Assembly: GCF_003312915.1 (NCBI RefSeq)
Contig: NZ_CP030261.1
Coordinates: 2,852,001-2,916,000 of the forward strand
DNA length: 64,000 nt
DNA from: Flavobacterium fluviale
GTDB lineage: Bacteria > Bacteroidota > Bacteroidia > Flavobacteriales > Flavobacteriaceae
Reading direction: 5' to 3'
In this document: piece by piece, positions 38,706 to 47,175 of the stretch
How the letters are laid out: every line of letters begins with the position of its first letter
Position numbering within the stretch: the first letter of the stretch is position 1
Translations under genes and position numbers: made by a program
The notes under the pieces: model-generated
Told to the model about the DNA's origin: nothing
Database searches by the model: none
What the model saw: only the letters and a program-made list of their open reading frames with translations

Positions 38706-39395
38706 ATGGAAAAAATAATTCAAATAACAGCGGGTCGCGGACCTGCAGAATGCAGTTGGGTTGTCGTCCAAGTGCTTAAAAAAGTTTTGGAAGAGGCGCA
38801 GGATCAACAATTAGAAACCGTTTTACTGCAGCGAGAAGCAGGTCAAGAAAATGGAACGGTTGAAACTGCTTCAATTGCTGTAAAAGGAAAAAATGCCGAC
38901 AGCTTTGTAAAATCTTGGATTGGAACGATTCAATGGATTGGACAGAGTCAGTTTAGAAAAATGCACAAACGCAAGAACTGGTTTATTGGAATTTTTGAAA
39001 TTGAACCGCAGAAGAACGTATCAATTTCTGAAAATGATATTCAATATCAGGCCATGCGGAGTTCTGGAGCTGGCGGCCAGCATGTAAACAAAGTGAGTTC
39101 AGCAATCCGGGCTACTCATGTTCCAACAGGAATTGCAGTTGTAGCAATGGACAGTCGTTCGCAGCACCAAAACAAAAAGCTGGCAACAGAAAGATTATTA
39201 AAAAAATTAGAAGACGAAAAACTAATTCAGCTTAAAAATCATGTGGGTAGACAATGGGAAAATCAGCTTAATATTGAGCGTGGAAATCCTGTTAGAATTT
39301 TTACCGGAAGTGATTTTAAAAAGAATAAAGTGGAGAAGAGTTACAAAGGAACACGTCAGAAATTAAAACAAGATTTACGAAATGAAAACAACTGA
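38706..39395 (+). CDS. prfH: Peptide chain release factor homologue PrfH
   Basis: A 229-residue class I release-factor homologue. The peptidyl-hydrolase GGQ motif is at residues 123-125 ([13 protein letters not shown]), followed by the basic tail expected of domain 3. The N-terminal part ([19 protein letters not shown]) is the PrfH-specific region; the stop-codon recognition domain of RF1/RF2 is missing. PrfH is thought to free peptides from ribosomes damaged in the decoding centre, after which RtcB reseals the RNA. It lies 15 bases after rtcB and its end overlaps the next gene by 14 bases. Confidence 0.93.
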   Translation: MEKIIQITAGRGPAECSWVVVQVLKKVLEEAQDQQLETVLLQREAGQENGTVETASIAVKGKNADSFVKSWIGTIQWIGQSQFRKMHKRKNWFIGIFEIEPQKNVSISENDIQYQAMRSSGAGGQHVNKVSSAIRATHVPTGIAVVAMDSRSQHQNKKLATERLLKKLEDEKLIQLKNHVGRQWENQLNIERGNPVRIFTGSDFKKNKVEKSYKGTRQKLKQDLRNENN

Positions 39396-39909
39396 TAAAT
39401 ATCTTTTTCAAGCTTTGGATAATTATCCGTTTTGGCTTGAAGGTACAATTGAGTCTTTGGATTATGCTTTTTCTTACGATGATAAAAATACTATGGTTTT
39501 GTGTTTGTATGGAAGAATTCAAGCGGAACAATTACTGAATTACGAAGAAGCGAAATCGTACTTTCAGCAAGCTTTGGCGATTAATATTCATGCTCTTGAA
39601 GTATATCCGTATTATTTAAAAACATTGATTTTAAATGAAGACTATGATGAAGCACAAAAGCTAATTGATTTTGCTCTGACGGTTAAAGGAATCAATAAAT
39701 CAGAGATTTATATAAAGAAAGCTATTCTTTTGGAAGCGAAACAAGAATTTAAAAAAGCTTTGAATGAAATTAAGAATGCAAAACTTTATTCATTACAGTT
39801 TGCATTTGATTCTGATGTTACGGATGTAGAGAAAAGGATTCGAGGAAAAATTGATTTATTGAAAAAAAGCAAAAAATCTAAAAATGATTCAAAAAAGAAA
39901 TCGAAATGA
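39382..39909 (+). CDS. TPR protein coupled to prfH
   Basis: A 175-residue soluble protein. Residues about 35-110 form TPR-like helices ([59 protein letters not shown]), and the C-terminus is a lysine/serine tail ([15 protein letters not shown]) that could bind RNA or ribosomes. The ATG lies 14 bases inside prfH, so translation is coupled. A very strong terminator follows. The operon context suggests a role with RtcB and PrfH; this is inference only, as TPR proteins serve many purposes. Confidence 0.85.
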   Translation: MKTTDKYLFQALDNYPFWLEGTIESLDYAFSYDDKNTMVLCLYGRIQAEQLLNYEEAKSYFQQALAINIHALEVYPYYLKTLILNEDYDEAQKLIDFALTVKGINKSEIYIKKAILLEAKQEFKKALNEIKNAKLYSLQFAFDSDVTDVEKRIRGKIDLLKKSKKSKNDSKKKSK

Positions 39910-39915
39910 TTTGGT

Positions 39916-39958
39916 AAAACAATAATCGATGCAAAATTGCATCGATTATTGTTTTTTA
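39916..39958. terminator. Very strong bidirectional terminator after the rtcB operon
   Basis: A perfect stem of up to 19 bases (AACAATAATCGATGCAA with its complement TTGCATCGATTATTGTT) has a tiny AA loop and is flanked by A and T runs on either side. Confidence 0.9.
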
Positions 39959-39993
39959 TATGTATGTCATAAATTTTAAAATACTCAAAGTTT

Positions 39994-40088
39994 GTCATTT
40001 GACGAAGGAGAAATCTTCGCGAGTAGCTCGGCAACTATAGTCAGTCTGTATTGAGCTTCTTGCGAAGATTTCTCCTTCGTGAAATGAC
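39994..40088. repeat. REP-like palindromic element
   Basis: A 95-base imperfect palindrome. The arms are GTCATTT then ACGAAGGAGAAATCTTCGC (40002-40020) and the exact complements GCGAAGATTTCTCCTTCGT (40062-40080) then AAATGAC (40082-40088), with one G-G mismatch. The 41-base loop is TAGCTCGGCAACTATAG-like sequence. I recall similar GTCATTTCGACGAAGGAG elements scattered in Bacteroidota genomes; this cannot be checked here. It could be a REP/MITE mobilised in trans. Confidence 0.8.
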
Positions 40089-40134
40089 AGTATTGAGGAA
40101 AGTCAGATTCAAAAGAAGATTTTATTGATCTTTT

Positions 40135-40881
40135 TTATTTCCAATGTAATTCCAAAGCGAAACATGTTTTTTCGTCTTTTGTAATACTGAATGTTGCTTT
40201 TGTATGATCGTCATCTTCACTTTCGTGAATGACAACATTATCTTGTAATGAAAGCTCTTTCATAAAATTCATTTCGAAGCTTTTTACTTCTTGTTTTAAG
40301 ATTCTTTTTGGATCAACGTGATCTAGGCACCATTCCACATATTTTACATTATTGACGTGATTTACAATGTCTAAATCTGATAAATAAACAGTTTTTTCAA
40401 AAACGGCTTCTTTTTCGTGGTTGATATTTATTTTAGAAAAGCCTTCTTCTGTGGCTCTATTTTCGGGAAATAATTCAAAGTGTTCATATGGTAAAGCCAA
40501 TGCCTCTGGACGGCGCGCTTGTGTATTGAAAACAGCCCAATAGGTTTCGCAGCCTACAATTTTCTTTCCGTTTACGTACATTTCAAGAGCACGAACTGAA
40601 CGTGAATTTTCTAAACTATTAATCCAAGTTTTTACCGTAACAATATCCTGCCATTTTGGTAAAGCATGAACTTCAACGCGCATTCGGCTTAAAACCCACG
40701 CTTGGTGAAATTCCTGCATATCATAAAAACTAATGCCGCCAACTTCTGAATGTGCTGCAGCAGTCAATTGTAAAATATTACACAAATCGGTGTATTTTAA
40801 ATAACCTGCAGGCGTGCATTGTGTGAAATTGATTTCCCAGTCTTTACTTAAAACTGATGTGAAATTTGGAGATATTGGCAT
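40135..40881 (-). CDS. Acyl-ACP thioesterase family protein
   Basis: A 248-residue double hot-dog protein of the acyl-ACP thioesterase (FatA/FatB-like) family. It hydrolyses acyl-ACP to free fatty acid. The first hot-dog starts WEINFTQCTPAGYLKYTDLCNILQ, with SFYDMQEFHQAWVLSRM; the second has the catalytic-type sequence LSDLDIVNHVNNVKYVEW (Asp, Asn, His). Length is close to bacterial members. It lies before miaA on the same strand order (miaA upstream, 66-base gap). Substrate chain length is unknown. Confidence 0.9.
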   Translation of the reverse strand: MPISPNFTSVLSKDWEINFTQCTPAGYLKYTDLCNILQLTAAAHSEVGGISFYDMQEFHQAWVLSRMRVEVHALPKWQDIVTVKTWINSLENSRSVRALEMYVNGKKIVGCETYWAVFNTQARRPEALALPYEHFELFPENRATEEGFSKININHEKEAVFEKTVYLSDLDIVNHVNNVKYVEWCLDHVDPKRILKQEVKSFEMNFMKELSLQDNVVIHESEDDDHTKATFSITKDEKTCFALELHWK

Positions 40882-40947
40882 TTTTAATTTTAAATTTTTG
40901 TTTTTTAGAGAATAGAAAAAAGAATAAAGAAAATTAGATTTTGATCT

Positions 40948-41868
40948 TTACTTTAGAAGACTTTCTATATAATTTATAATTTCTTTTCTATCTATCGCGT
41001 AATCAAACCATTTTGTATTTTCATTTCGTTTGAACCACGTTAATTGTCTCTTGGAGAATCTTCTAGTGTTTTTTTTGATTTCTTCTATTGCAAAAGGCAA
41101 TGTAAATTCTCCGTCAAAATAACTAAATAATTCTCTATAACCGACCGTTTGAAGCGCATTTAACGCTTTATTAGGATACAATGTTTTAGCTTCTTCCAGC
41201 AAACCTTCGTTTATCATAATGTCAACACGCTGGTTGATTCGGTTGTAAATGATTTCTCTTTCGGCATCTAAACCAATTAAAATAGGAGTGAAGTCTCGAT
41301 TGTTTTTCTTCTGATTTAAGAATGAAGAATAAGGTTTTCCTGTTCCAATGCAAACTTCTACAAAACGCATCATTCGCTGCGGGTTTTGTAATGTCTGAGG
41401 ATTTTCGATAGTTGTTTTTTGGTAATAATCTGGATCTAGATTTTTTAGTTGTTCCTGAAGATATTCAATTCCGAGTTTTTCGTAATTTAAATTTACTTCT
41501 GAACGAACTTCTGGACTGATTTCTGGAAATTCATCAAAACCTTTTAAAATAGCATCTACATATAGTCCTGAACCTCCAATAAGAATAACATAATCGTTGT
41601 TTTGAAAAAGTTCTTCGATTTTGGCTAAAGCTTCTTTTTCGTAATCGCCAACGGTGTAATTTTCAAAAATAGATTTATTTTGAATGAAATGATGTTTGGC
41701 AGAATTCAATTCTTCTTGATTGGGAACGGCTGTACCAATAGTCATTTCTTTGAAAAACTGACGGCTGTCGCAAGAAACGATCTCGCATTTAAAATGTTGT
41801 GCCAAAGCAATACTTAAGGCTGTTTTGCCTATGGCTGTTGGTCCGACAATGGTTATTAGGTATTTCAT
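40948..41868 (-). CDS. miaA: tRNA dimethylallyltransferase
   Basis: Transfers a dimethylallyl group to A37 of tRNAs reading UNN codons. The protein has 306 residues. The P-loop GPTAIGKTALSIALA is at residues 8-22, followed by SCDSRQFFKEMTIGTA, the GGSGLYVDAIL substrate loop and RFVEVCIGTGKP. The end YRELFSYFDGEF and TRRFSKRQLTWFKR is typical. All core motifs are intact. It is on the minus strand next to the thioesterase gene and a dispersed element lies upstream. Confidence 0.95.
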   Translation of the reverse strand: MKYLITIVGPTAIGKTALSIALAQHFKCEIVSCDSRQFFKEMTIGTAVPNQEELNSAKHHFIQNKSIFENYTVGDYEKEALAKIEELFQNNDYVILIGGSGLYVDAILKGFDEFPEISPEVRSEVNLNYEKLGIEYLQEQLKNLDPDYYQKTTIENPQTLQNPQRMMRFVEVCIGTGKPYSSFLNQKKNNRDFTPILIGLDAEREIIYNRINQRVDIMINEGLLEEAKTLYPNKALNALQTVGYRELFSYFDGEFTLPFAIEEIKKNTRRFSKRQLTWFKRNENTKWFDYAIDRKEIINYIESLLK

Positions 41869-41875
41869 ATTTTTT

Positions 41876-42016
41876 AGCCCAGATGGAAATGAAAACCCCG
41901 GACTTATATTTGTTCGTTTTTTTTGGTGTAAAAGAGCGACCAGCGGAAGCTCCTTTTATGCCTTAAAAAAACAACAAAGATAAGGAGGAGTTGCAATGTA
42001 CAGCTGGATTAGCTTC
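41876..42016. repeat. Candidate dispersed intergenic element of about 140 bp
   Basis: The gap between miaA and the ion-channel gene is filled with a structured sequence: AGCCCAGATGGAAATG at one end, GCAATGTACAGCTGGATTAGCT at the other, given here in pieces, and a central bulged hairpin (TAAAAGAGC with GCTCCTTTTA) about 41937-41960. I recall AGCCC-GATGGAA ... GGATTAGCT elements in many Flavobacterium gaps, which suggests a dispersed family; this is from memory. Confidence 0.55.
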
Positions 42017-42021
42017 TAAAA

Positions 42022-42861
42022 TTAATTATTTGGCAATTCGCTTCCACATTCGTAACAATATTTTGCGCTGTCAAAATGGACTTGGGAATTGCAGTTTTTG
42101 CATGTTTTTTTGGTGCTTACTGCACTGTTTCTCAAACTGCTTTTGGCAAATTCGGCAGTTACAATTCCGGTTGGAACCGCAATTATTCCATATCCTAAAA
42201 TCATTACTAATGCTGCAATAAATTGTCCTAAAGGAGTTTGTGGTGAAATGTCTCCATAACCAACTGTTGTTAAAGTTACAATTGTCCAGTAAATTCCCAT
42301 TGGGATGCTTGTAAAACCAGATTCTTGGCCTTCGACTAAGTACATAATTGTACCGATAATTACAGTACTGATGAGCACAAAATATATAAAAACTAGAATC
42401 TTTTCTTTGCTAGCTTCTATTGCCTCTTTTAATTGCAGGGATTGATGTGAAATTTGCGGAATATGTAAGATTTTGAATAATCGTAAAAAACGTAAAGCTC
42501 TTACGATTGATAAAATACTTGCGCCAGGGAAAAATATTGATAGATACATGGGTAGGACCGCAAGCAAGTCTATAATTCCGTAAAAACTGAAGATATATTT
42601 AACAGGTTTTTGAATGGATATTATTCTTAAAATATATTCGATTGTAAAAAAAACGGTGATAACCCATTCGCAAATAAGGAGCTGTTCGTGGTACTTTGAA
42701 CTGATTCCTTTAACTGTGTCCAGCATAATTAAAAGAACGCTCAATAAAATCAATCCTAAAAGAACCAAATCAAACATACGTCCTAAAATGGTATTGGTGC
42801 CATATAGGATTATCTTAACTTTTTCTCGAAAGATTTCGTATTGTGATTTTTTATTTTTCAT
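42022..42861 (-). CDS. Voltage-gated-type ion channel with C-terminal zinc ribbon
   Basis: A six-helix cation channel, 279 residues from ATG 42861 (a GTG two codons upstream is possible). The S4-like helix carries regularly spaced arginines (SIVRALRFLRLFKI), and the selectivity filter TVGYGD marks a potassium channel. The S6 region GYGIIAVPTGIVTAEF follows. The C-terminus has two CxxC pairs (CKNCNSQVHFDSAKYCYECG), a small zinc-ribbon not expected in simple bacterial Kv channels. The protein probably conducts potassium; gating is unknown. Its gene is upstream of nothing related. Confidence 0.92.
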   Translation of the reverse strand: MKNKKSQYEIFREKVKIILYGTNTILGRMFDLVLLGLILLSVLLIMLDTVKGISSKYHEQLLICEWVITVFFTIEYILRIISIQKPVKYIFSFYGIIDLLAVLPMYLSIFFPGASILSIVRALRFLRLFKILHIPQISHQSLQLKEAIEASKEKILVFIYFVLISTVIIGTIMYLVEGQESGFTSIPMGIYWTIVTLTTVGYGDISPQTPLGQFIAALVMILGYGIIAVPTGIVTAEFAKSSLRNSAVSTKKTCKNCNSQVHFDSAKYCYECGSELPNN

Positions 42862-42891
42862 ATCCACTAAGATAATGAAAGTTTTATATTG

Positions 42892-44253
42892 TTAAAAATT
42901 TAAAATCTTGATAGATTTACTTTTTCGAAGGTAGCTTTGAAGAATGTTTTTTACATCGCGGTTGTGCTCCATCGGAATCAAAATGGTTTTAAGGATCTCA
43001 ATATTAGTAATTTGATAATTAAGATCATAGTAAGCATAACCCTTATAAATTCCATTTTCGATTAAAATAGCACTTCGTTCGTTTATATTACGGCCTTTGT
43101 CAATCAGGATCATGCTTTTATTTTCAAAACTATTCTCGGAAATAAATTGCTGAACTCTTAAATTGTAAACTTCAGGAGTTATTTCGCCAATGCAGGCGCC
43201 GTCACATTCTTTGATTGAATATTGAAAACACTCTTTCTTGCTATGATACAATCCTGTTAATTTTTGACATAAATGGTATTTTGCCGTGAATTTAAAAAGT
43301 GCATTTTTGCCTTCTTGCAAAGAAACAAACGATGTGATGTCTTTCTTACGTCCGTCAGCTTTTTCAAGTTTTAAATTGAGATAACCATTCGAGTCTTTCT
43401 CGGCATATAATGCAAAAGGAAATACTGTCTTTTTCTGAGAACGATTATGTCTCGGACGATTAATTTTTACTTCCTGACTTTCTTTTAAAAGTGCAATCAA
43501 TTCACTTCCAGTTTCATCATAAGTTATGGTAAAAACTTCAGCCTGGATTCTTTTGCTTTTAGTTGTAATTCCCGTAAAATGCTGATTGACTCTCTTTTTT
43601 ATGTTATGGCTTTTACCAATATAAATTAAGGTGCCGCTTTCATTATAAATATAATAAACACCAGTTTTAGCCGGCATTTGACTTAAAAGATCTAAGAATT
43701 TAGGAGCAATTCCTTTTTCGACTTCGAGTTTTATAAAATCTTTTACGATTGTTTTTTCTACGTCTTTTTCTAAGAGCATTTTAAACAATTTTGTCGTAGC
43801 CATTGCGTCTCCGCTGGCACGATGTCTGTCTGCCATTGGAATTCCCAATGCACGAACCAATTTTCCTAAACTGTAAGAAGGCTGTTCTGGAATTAGTTTT
43901 TTGGCCAATTCTACAGTACAAAGAGTTCTGGCTTCAAAATCGTAGCCTAAACGTCTAAATTCTGTTCTTAAAATTCGATAATCGAAAGAGGCATTGTGAG
44001 CCACAATAACGCAGTTGGATGTTATTTCGATAATGCGTTTGGCGACTTCATAAAACTTTGGTGCAGAACGCAGCATAGCATTATTGATTCCAGTTAGCTT
44101 TACGACGAAAGGCTGAATCGGAATTTCAGGATTGACAAGGCTTATGAATTGGTCAACTACTTCGTGTCCATCAAATTTATAGATGGCGATTTCAGTAATT
44201 CCTTCTTCGTTAAACTGCCCTCCAGTTGTTTCTATGTCTAGTATTGCGTACAA
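42892..44253 (-). CDS. DEDDh exonuclease fused to GIY-YIG nuclease domain
   Basis: A 453-residue fusion. The N-terminal DnaQ-type 3'-5' exonuclease has D6 and E8 (LDIETTGG), D91 (HNASFDYRIL), H144 and D149 (RHRASGDAMAT). The GIY-YIG domain, as in the N-terminal half of UvrC or Cho, begins near residue 196 (TGVYYIYNESGTLIYIGKS, R221). The rest, about 150 residues, contains a cysteine-bearing segment (CDGACIGEI) like the Cho/UvrC cysteine region. It may act in DNA repair or editing; both active sites look complete. No polymerase gene is near. Confidence 0.9.
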   Translation of the reverse strand: MYAILDIETTGGQFNEEGITEIAIYKFDGHEVVDQFISLVNPEIPIQPFVVKLTGINNAMLRSAPKFYEVAKRIIEITSNCVIVAHNASFDYRILRTEFRRLGYDFEARTLCTVELAKKLIPEQPSYSLGKLVRALGIPMADRHRASGDAMATTKLFKMLLEKDVEKTIVKDFIKLEVEKGIAPKFLDLLSQMPAKTGVYYIYNESGTLIYIGKSHNIKKRVNQHFTGITTKSKRIQAEVFTITYDETGSELIALLKESQEVKINRPRHNRSQKKTVFPFALYAEKDSNGYLNLKLEKADGRKKDITSFVSLQEGKNALFKFTAKYHLCQKLTGLYHSKKECFQYSIKECDGACIGEITPEVYNLRVQQFISENSFENKSMILIDKGRNINERSAILIENGIYKGYAYYDLNYQITNIEILKTILIPMEHNRDVKNILQSYLRKSKSIKILNF

Positions 44254-44334
44254 ATTTAGTATTCGTTCTCAGTTTTTAGTATTCAGTTGTTGTATAGGCG
44301 CGTATCCGTCCTTACGAAATGTGGTTTTTGATAA

Positions 44335-45006
44335 TCAACGTCCTCCAAAAATGCTGCTTCCAATGCGAACCATTGTGCTGCCACATTCTATTGCAAGCTG
44401 ATAATCTCCAGACATTCCCATAGAAATTGTAGAGACGCATTGCAATGCATCTTTACCATATCCGTCAATGTTTTTTAATGAGTCAAAAATGGATTTTAAA
44501 TGGGTAAATTCTTTTTTAATTTGGTTTTGATCTTCTGTGAAAGTTGCCATTCCCATTAAACCTAAGATACGAATATTTTTTAACTCTTTGAATGCTGAAG
44601 AAGTTAAAAGTTCGTTTAATTCGTTTTCGTCAAGACCAAATTTAGTTTCTTCTTCGGCAATATACATTTCAAGAAGACAATCTATTGTTCTATTGTTTTT
44701 TAAAGCTTGTTTGTTGATTTCTTGTAATAATTTCAAACTATCTACACCATGAATTAAACTCACAAATGGTGCCATAAATTTTACTTTATTCGTTTGCACA
44801 TGACCAATCATGTGCCATTGAATATCTTTTGGCATTTCTTCCCATTTTTCAGTCATTTCTTGGATTTTGTTTTCTCCAAAAATGCGCTGGCCAGCTTCAT
44901 AGGCTTGCATTAAGTCTGAAACTGGTTTTGTTTTAGAAACGGCAACAAGAGTTACATGTTCAGGTAAACTTGCTTTGATTGTATTTAAATTCGATGGAAT
45001 CGACAT
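44335..45006 (-). CDS. PLP homeostasis protein (YggS/PLPBP family)
   Basis: A 223-residue pyridoxal phosphate-binding protein that buffers PLP and influences amino-acid metabolism. The PLP lysine is K25 (LVAVSKTKP). The barrel motifs FGENKIQEM, WHMIGHVQTNK, CLLEMYIAEEETKFG, LGLMGMATF and STISMGMSGDYQLAI, then GSTMVRIGSSIFG, are all present. It lies 12 bases after the 3-hydroxyacyl-CoA dehydrogenase gene on the same strand, so they may be co-transcribed. Confidence 0.94.
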   Translation of the reverse strand: MSIPSNLNTIKASLPEHVTLVAVSKTKPVSDLMQAYEAGQRIFGENKIQEMTEKWEEMPKDIQWHMIGHVQTNKVKFMAPFVSLIHGVDSLKLLQEINKQALKNNRTIDCLLEMYIAEEETKFGLDENELNELLTSSAFKELKNIRILGLMGMATFTEDQNQIKKEFTHLKSIFDSLKNIDGYGKDALQCVSTISMGMSGDYQLAIECGSTMVRIGSSIFGGR

Positions 45007-45018
45007 GATATTTATTTT

Positions 45019-45906
45019 TTATAAAAATTGCTTAGAAATTTTCTCTGCTTTTTTACTTTCGCTGTAATCGTAAAAACCTTCTCCAGATTTAACGCCTAGT
45101 TTTCCAGCTCTTACCATATTAACCAATAATGGGCAAGGAGCATATTTTGGGTTTTTGAAACCTTCGTACATTACATTTAAAATGGCAAGACAAACATCAA
45201 GCCCAATAAAATCAGCTAATTGAAGCGGTCCCATTGGATGTCCCATGCCTAATTTCATTACCGTGTCAATCTCATAAACTCCCGCAACTTTATTGTATAA
45301 CGTTTCAATTGCTTCGTTTAGCATAGGCATTAAAATTCTATTGGCTACGAAACCAGGATAATCGTTTACTTCAACAGGAACTTTTCCTAATTTCTCAGAT
45401 AAATCCATTATGATTTTTGTGACTTCATCGCTTGTGTTATAACCGCGGATGATTTCAACTAATTTCATAATTGGCACCGGATTCATAAAATGCATTCCGA
45501 TAACACGCTCAGGATGTGCAACAACAGAACCAATTTGTGTAATGGATATTGAAGAAGTATTAGTTGCTAAAATAGTATTATGAGAACAAGCTTCGTTTAA
45601 TTGCTTGAAAATATTCAGTTTTAATTCTACGTTTTCTGTTGCGGCTTCTACCACTAAATCAACACCAACAACACCATCTTTAATGTCTGTATAGGTAATA
45701 ATATTGGTAATAGTTTTGGCAACGTCTTCTTGTGTAATTGTACCTTTTGCAAGCATACGGTCTAAATTGGCCGCAATAGTTGCCATTCCTTTATCTAATG
45801 ATTTTTCTGAAACGTCGATTAGTTTTACGGTAAAACCGCTTTGTGCAAATGTATGAGCAATTCCGTTACCCATTGTTCCTGCACCAATTACAGCTATAGT
45901 TTTCAT
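45019..45906 (-). CDS. 3-hydroxybutyryl-CoA dehydrogenase
   Basis: A 295-residue NAD-dependent dehydrogenase of 3-hydroxyacyl-CoA. The Rossmann motif VIGAGTMGNGIAHTFAQSG opens the protein. The catalytic histidine is in ERVIGMHFMNPVPIMKLVE, with a SSISIT loop before it; GFVANRILMPMLNEAI and GMGHPMGPLQLADFIGLD complete the C-terminal domain. It could work in butyrate-type or acyl-CoA degradation. Gene symbols hbd and paaH both fit, so none is given. Confidence 0.93.
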   Translation of the reverse strand: MKTIAVIGAGTMGNGIAHTFAQSGFTVKLIDVSEKSLDKGMATIAANLDRMLAKGTITQEDVAKTITNIITYTDIKDGVVGVDLVVEAATENVELKLNIFKQLNEACSHNTILATNTSSISITQIGSVVAHPERVIGMHFMNPVPIMKLVEIIRGYNTSDEVTKIIMDLSEKLGKVPVEVNDYPGFVANRILMPMLNEAIETLYNKVAGVYEIDTVMKLGMGHPMGPLQLADFIGLDVCLAILNVMYEGFKNPKYAPCPLLVNMVRAGKLGVKSGEGFYDYSESKKAEKISKQFL

Positions 45907-45933
45907 TTAATTTTGGTATTTAAATTTTAAAAG

Positions 45934-45974
45934 TTAAGGTTTAAAGTGACTTTTCCGCCAGCTTTAAACCTTAA
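45934..45974. terminator. Inverted repeat, likely terminator of the oxidoreductase gene
   Basis: TTAAGGTTTAAAG and CTTTAAACCTTAA form a perfect 13-base stem with a 15-base loop between the minus-strand genes at 45019 and 45997. The A-run after the right arm gives U-tract-like flanks. Confidence 0.65.
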
Positions 45975-45996
45975 AAATAATGAGTTGTATTTTTTA

Positions 45997-46962
45997 TTAT
46001 TTATCGAAACAATCAATAATCTGGTAGGCTACACGTAAAGCATCTGTCGCTTGTTCTAATGTTACAACCGGCGTTGTATCTGTGTTAATTGCATTTGCAA
46101 AAGATTCTAACTCGTCCAGGATTGCATTATTTTGCTCAACATCTGGATTAGTAAAATAGATTTGTTTTTTTACGCCTTCTGCATTTTGCAGAATCATATC
46201 AAAATCTCCAGGAACTTCTGGCGCATCTTTCATACGAACTACTTCGCATTTTTTTTCTAAAAAGTCAACTGAAATGTAAGCATCTTTTTGGAAAAAACGA
46301 GATTTTCTCATATTCTTCATTGAGATTCTGCTGGCTGTTAAGTTGGCAACACAGCCATTTTCAAATTCAATTCTAGCATTGGCAATATCTGGCGTATCAC
46401 TGATAACAGAAACTCCGCTTGCATGAATGTCTTTTACTTTTGAATTAACAACACTCAAAATGGCATCAATATCATGAATCATTAAATCCAAAACCACAGG
46501 AACGTCCGTACCACGCGGATTAAACTCTGCCAAACGGTGCGTTTCTATAAACATCGGGTTTTCGATCATGTTTTTTGTTGCGATAAAAGCAGGGTTAAAA
46601 CGCTCCACATGACCAACTTGACCTTTTACATTGTATTCTTTGGCTAAAGCGATAATTTCTTCGGCTTCTTCTACAGTATTGGCAATTGGTTTTTCTATAA
46701 AGATATGTTTTCCTGATTTGATTGCAACTTTTGCACATTTATAGTGTGAAAGTGTTGGAGTTACAATATCGATTACATCGACAGCATGAATAAGTTTTGC
46801 AATTGTGCTGAAGTTTTTATAGCCAAATTCCTTAGAGATTCTTTCGGCATTTTCTTGATTTTCGTCGTAAAATCCAACTAATTCGTATTTGTCAGATTGT
46901 TGTAATAAGCGTAAATGTATTTTACCAAGATGACCAGCACCTAAAACTCCTACTTTTAACAT
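45997..46962 (-). CDS. Gfo/Idh/MocA-family oxidoreductase
   Basis: A 321-residue NAD(P)-dependent oxidoreductase. The Rossmann motif VGVLGAGHLGKIHLRLLQQ is at the start and IFIEKPIANTVEEAEEI holds the EKP active-site lysine. The middle NPRGTDVPVVLDLMIHDID holds the family's DxxxHDxD-like motif. Most relatives act on sugars, inositol or related polyols; the substrate here cannot be told. It stands alone, 90 bases upstream of the dehydrogenase gene on the same strand. Confidence 0.92.
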   Translation of the reverse strand: MLKVGVLGAGHLGKIHLRLLQQSDKYELVGFYDENQENAERISKEFGYKNFSTIAKLIHAVDVIDIVTPTLSHYKCAKVAIKSGKHIFIEKPIANTVEEAEEIIALAKEYNVKGQVGHVERFNPAFIATKNMIENPMFIETHRLAEFNPRGTDVPVVLDLMIHDIDAILSVVNSKVKDIHASGVSVISDTPDIANARIEFENGCVANLTASRISMKNMRKSRFFQKDAYISVDFLEKKCEVVRMKDAPEVPGDFDMILQNAEGVKKQIYFTNPDVEQNNAILDELESFANAINTDTTPVVTLEQATDALRVAYQIIDCFDK

Positions 46963-47063
46963 GAGAATGTATTTTAAACAAAAATATAATTTATTTGTTT
47001 ACCGTGAAAATGAATTTAACTAATTGTGAGTTGTGATTTATGAATTGTAAATTTATCATCTGT

Positions 47064-47091
47064 GGCTTTTGACTTTCGGCTTTTGACTTTC
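47064..47091. repeat. Tandem 14-base repeat in the gap before pcm
   Basis: GGCTTTTGACTTTC occurs twice in tandem. It lies in the 213-base gap between the divergent oxidoreductase and pcm genes, upstream of the pcm promoter. Confidence 0.7.
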
Positions 47092-47123
47092 GATATTATT
47101 AATTTAATAATTAAAAATCAATA

Positions 47124-47154
47124 TTTGATTTCCTTTTTAGATTCTTTACTTTTG
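47124..47154 (+). promoter_or_regulatory. Perfect Bacteroidota promoter of pcm
   Basis: TTTG (47124-47127) and TACTTTTG (47147-47154) are 19 bases apart, an exact consensus match. Transcription would start near 47160, about 15 bases before the TTG start codon of pcm. Confidence 0.85.
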
Positions 47155-47175
47155 CGAAAATAAAACCTACCCATT

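Noticed and set aside
39994..40088. Insertion-sequence end
   Set aside because: No transposase or matching second end nearby; it is a self-contained palindrome.
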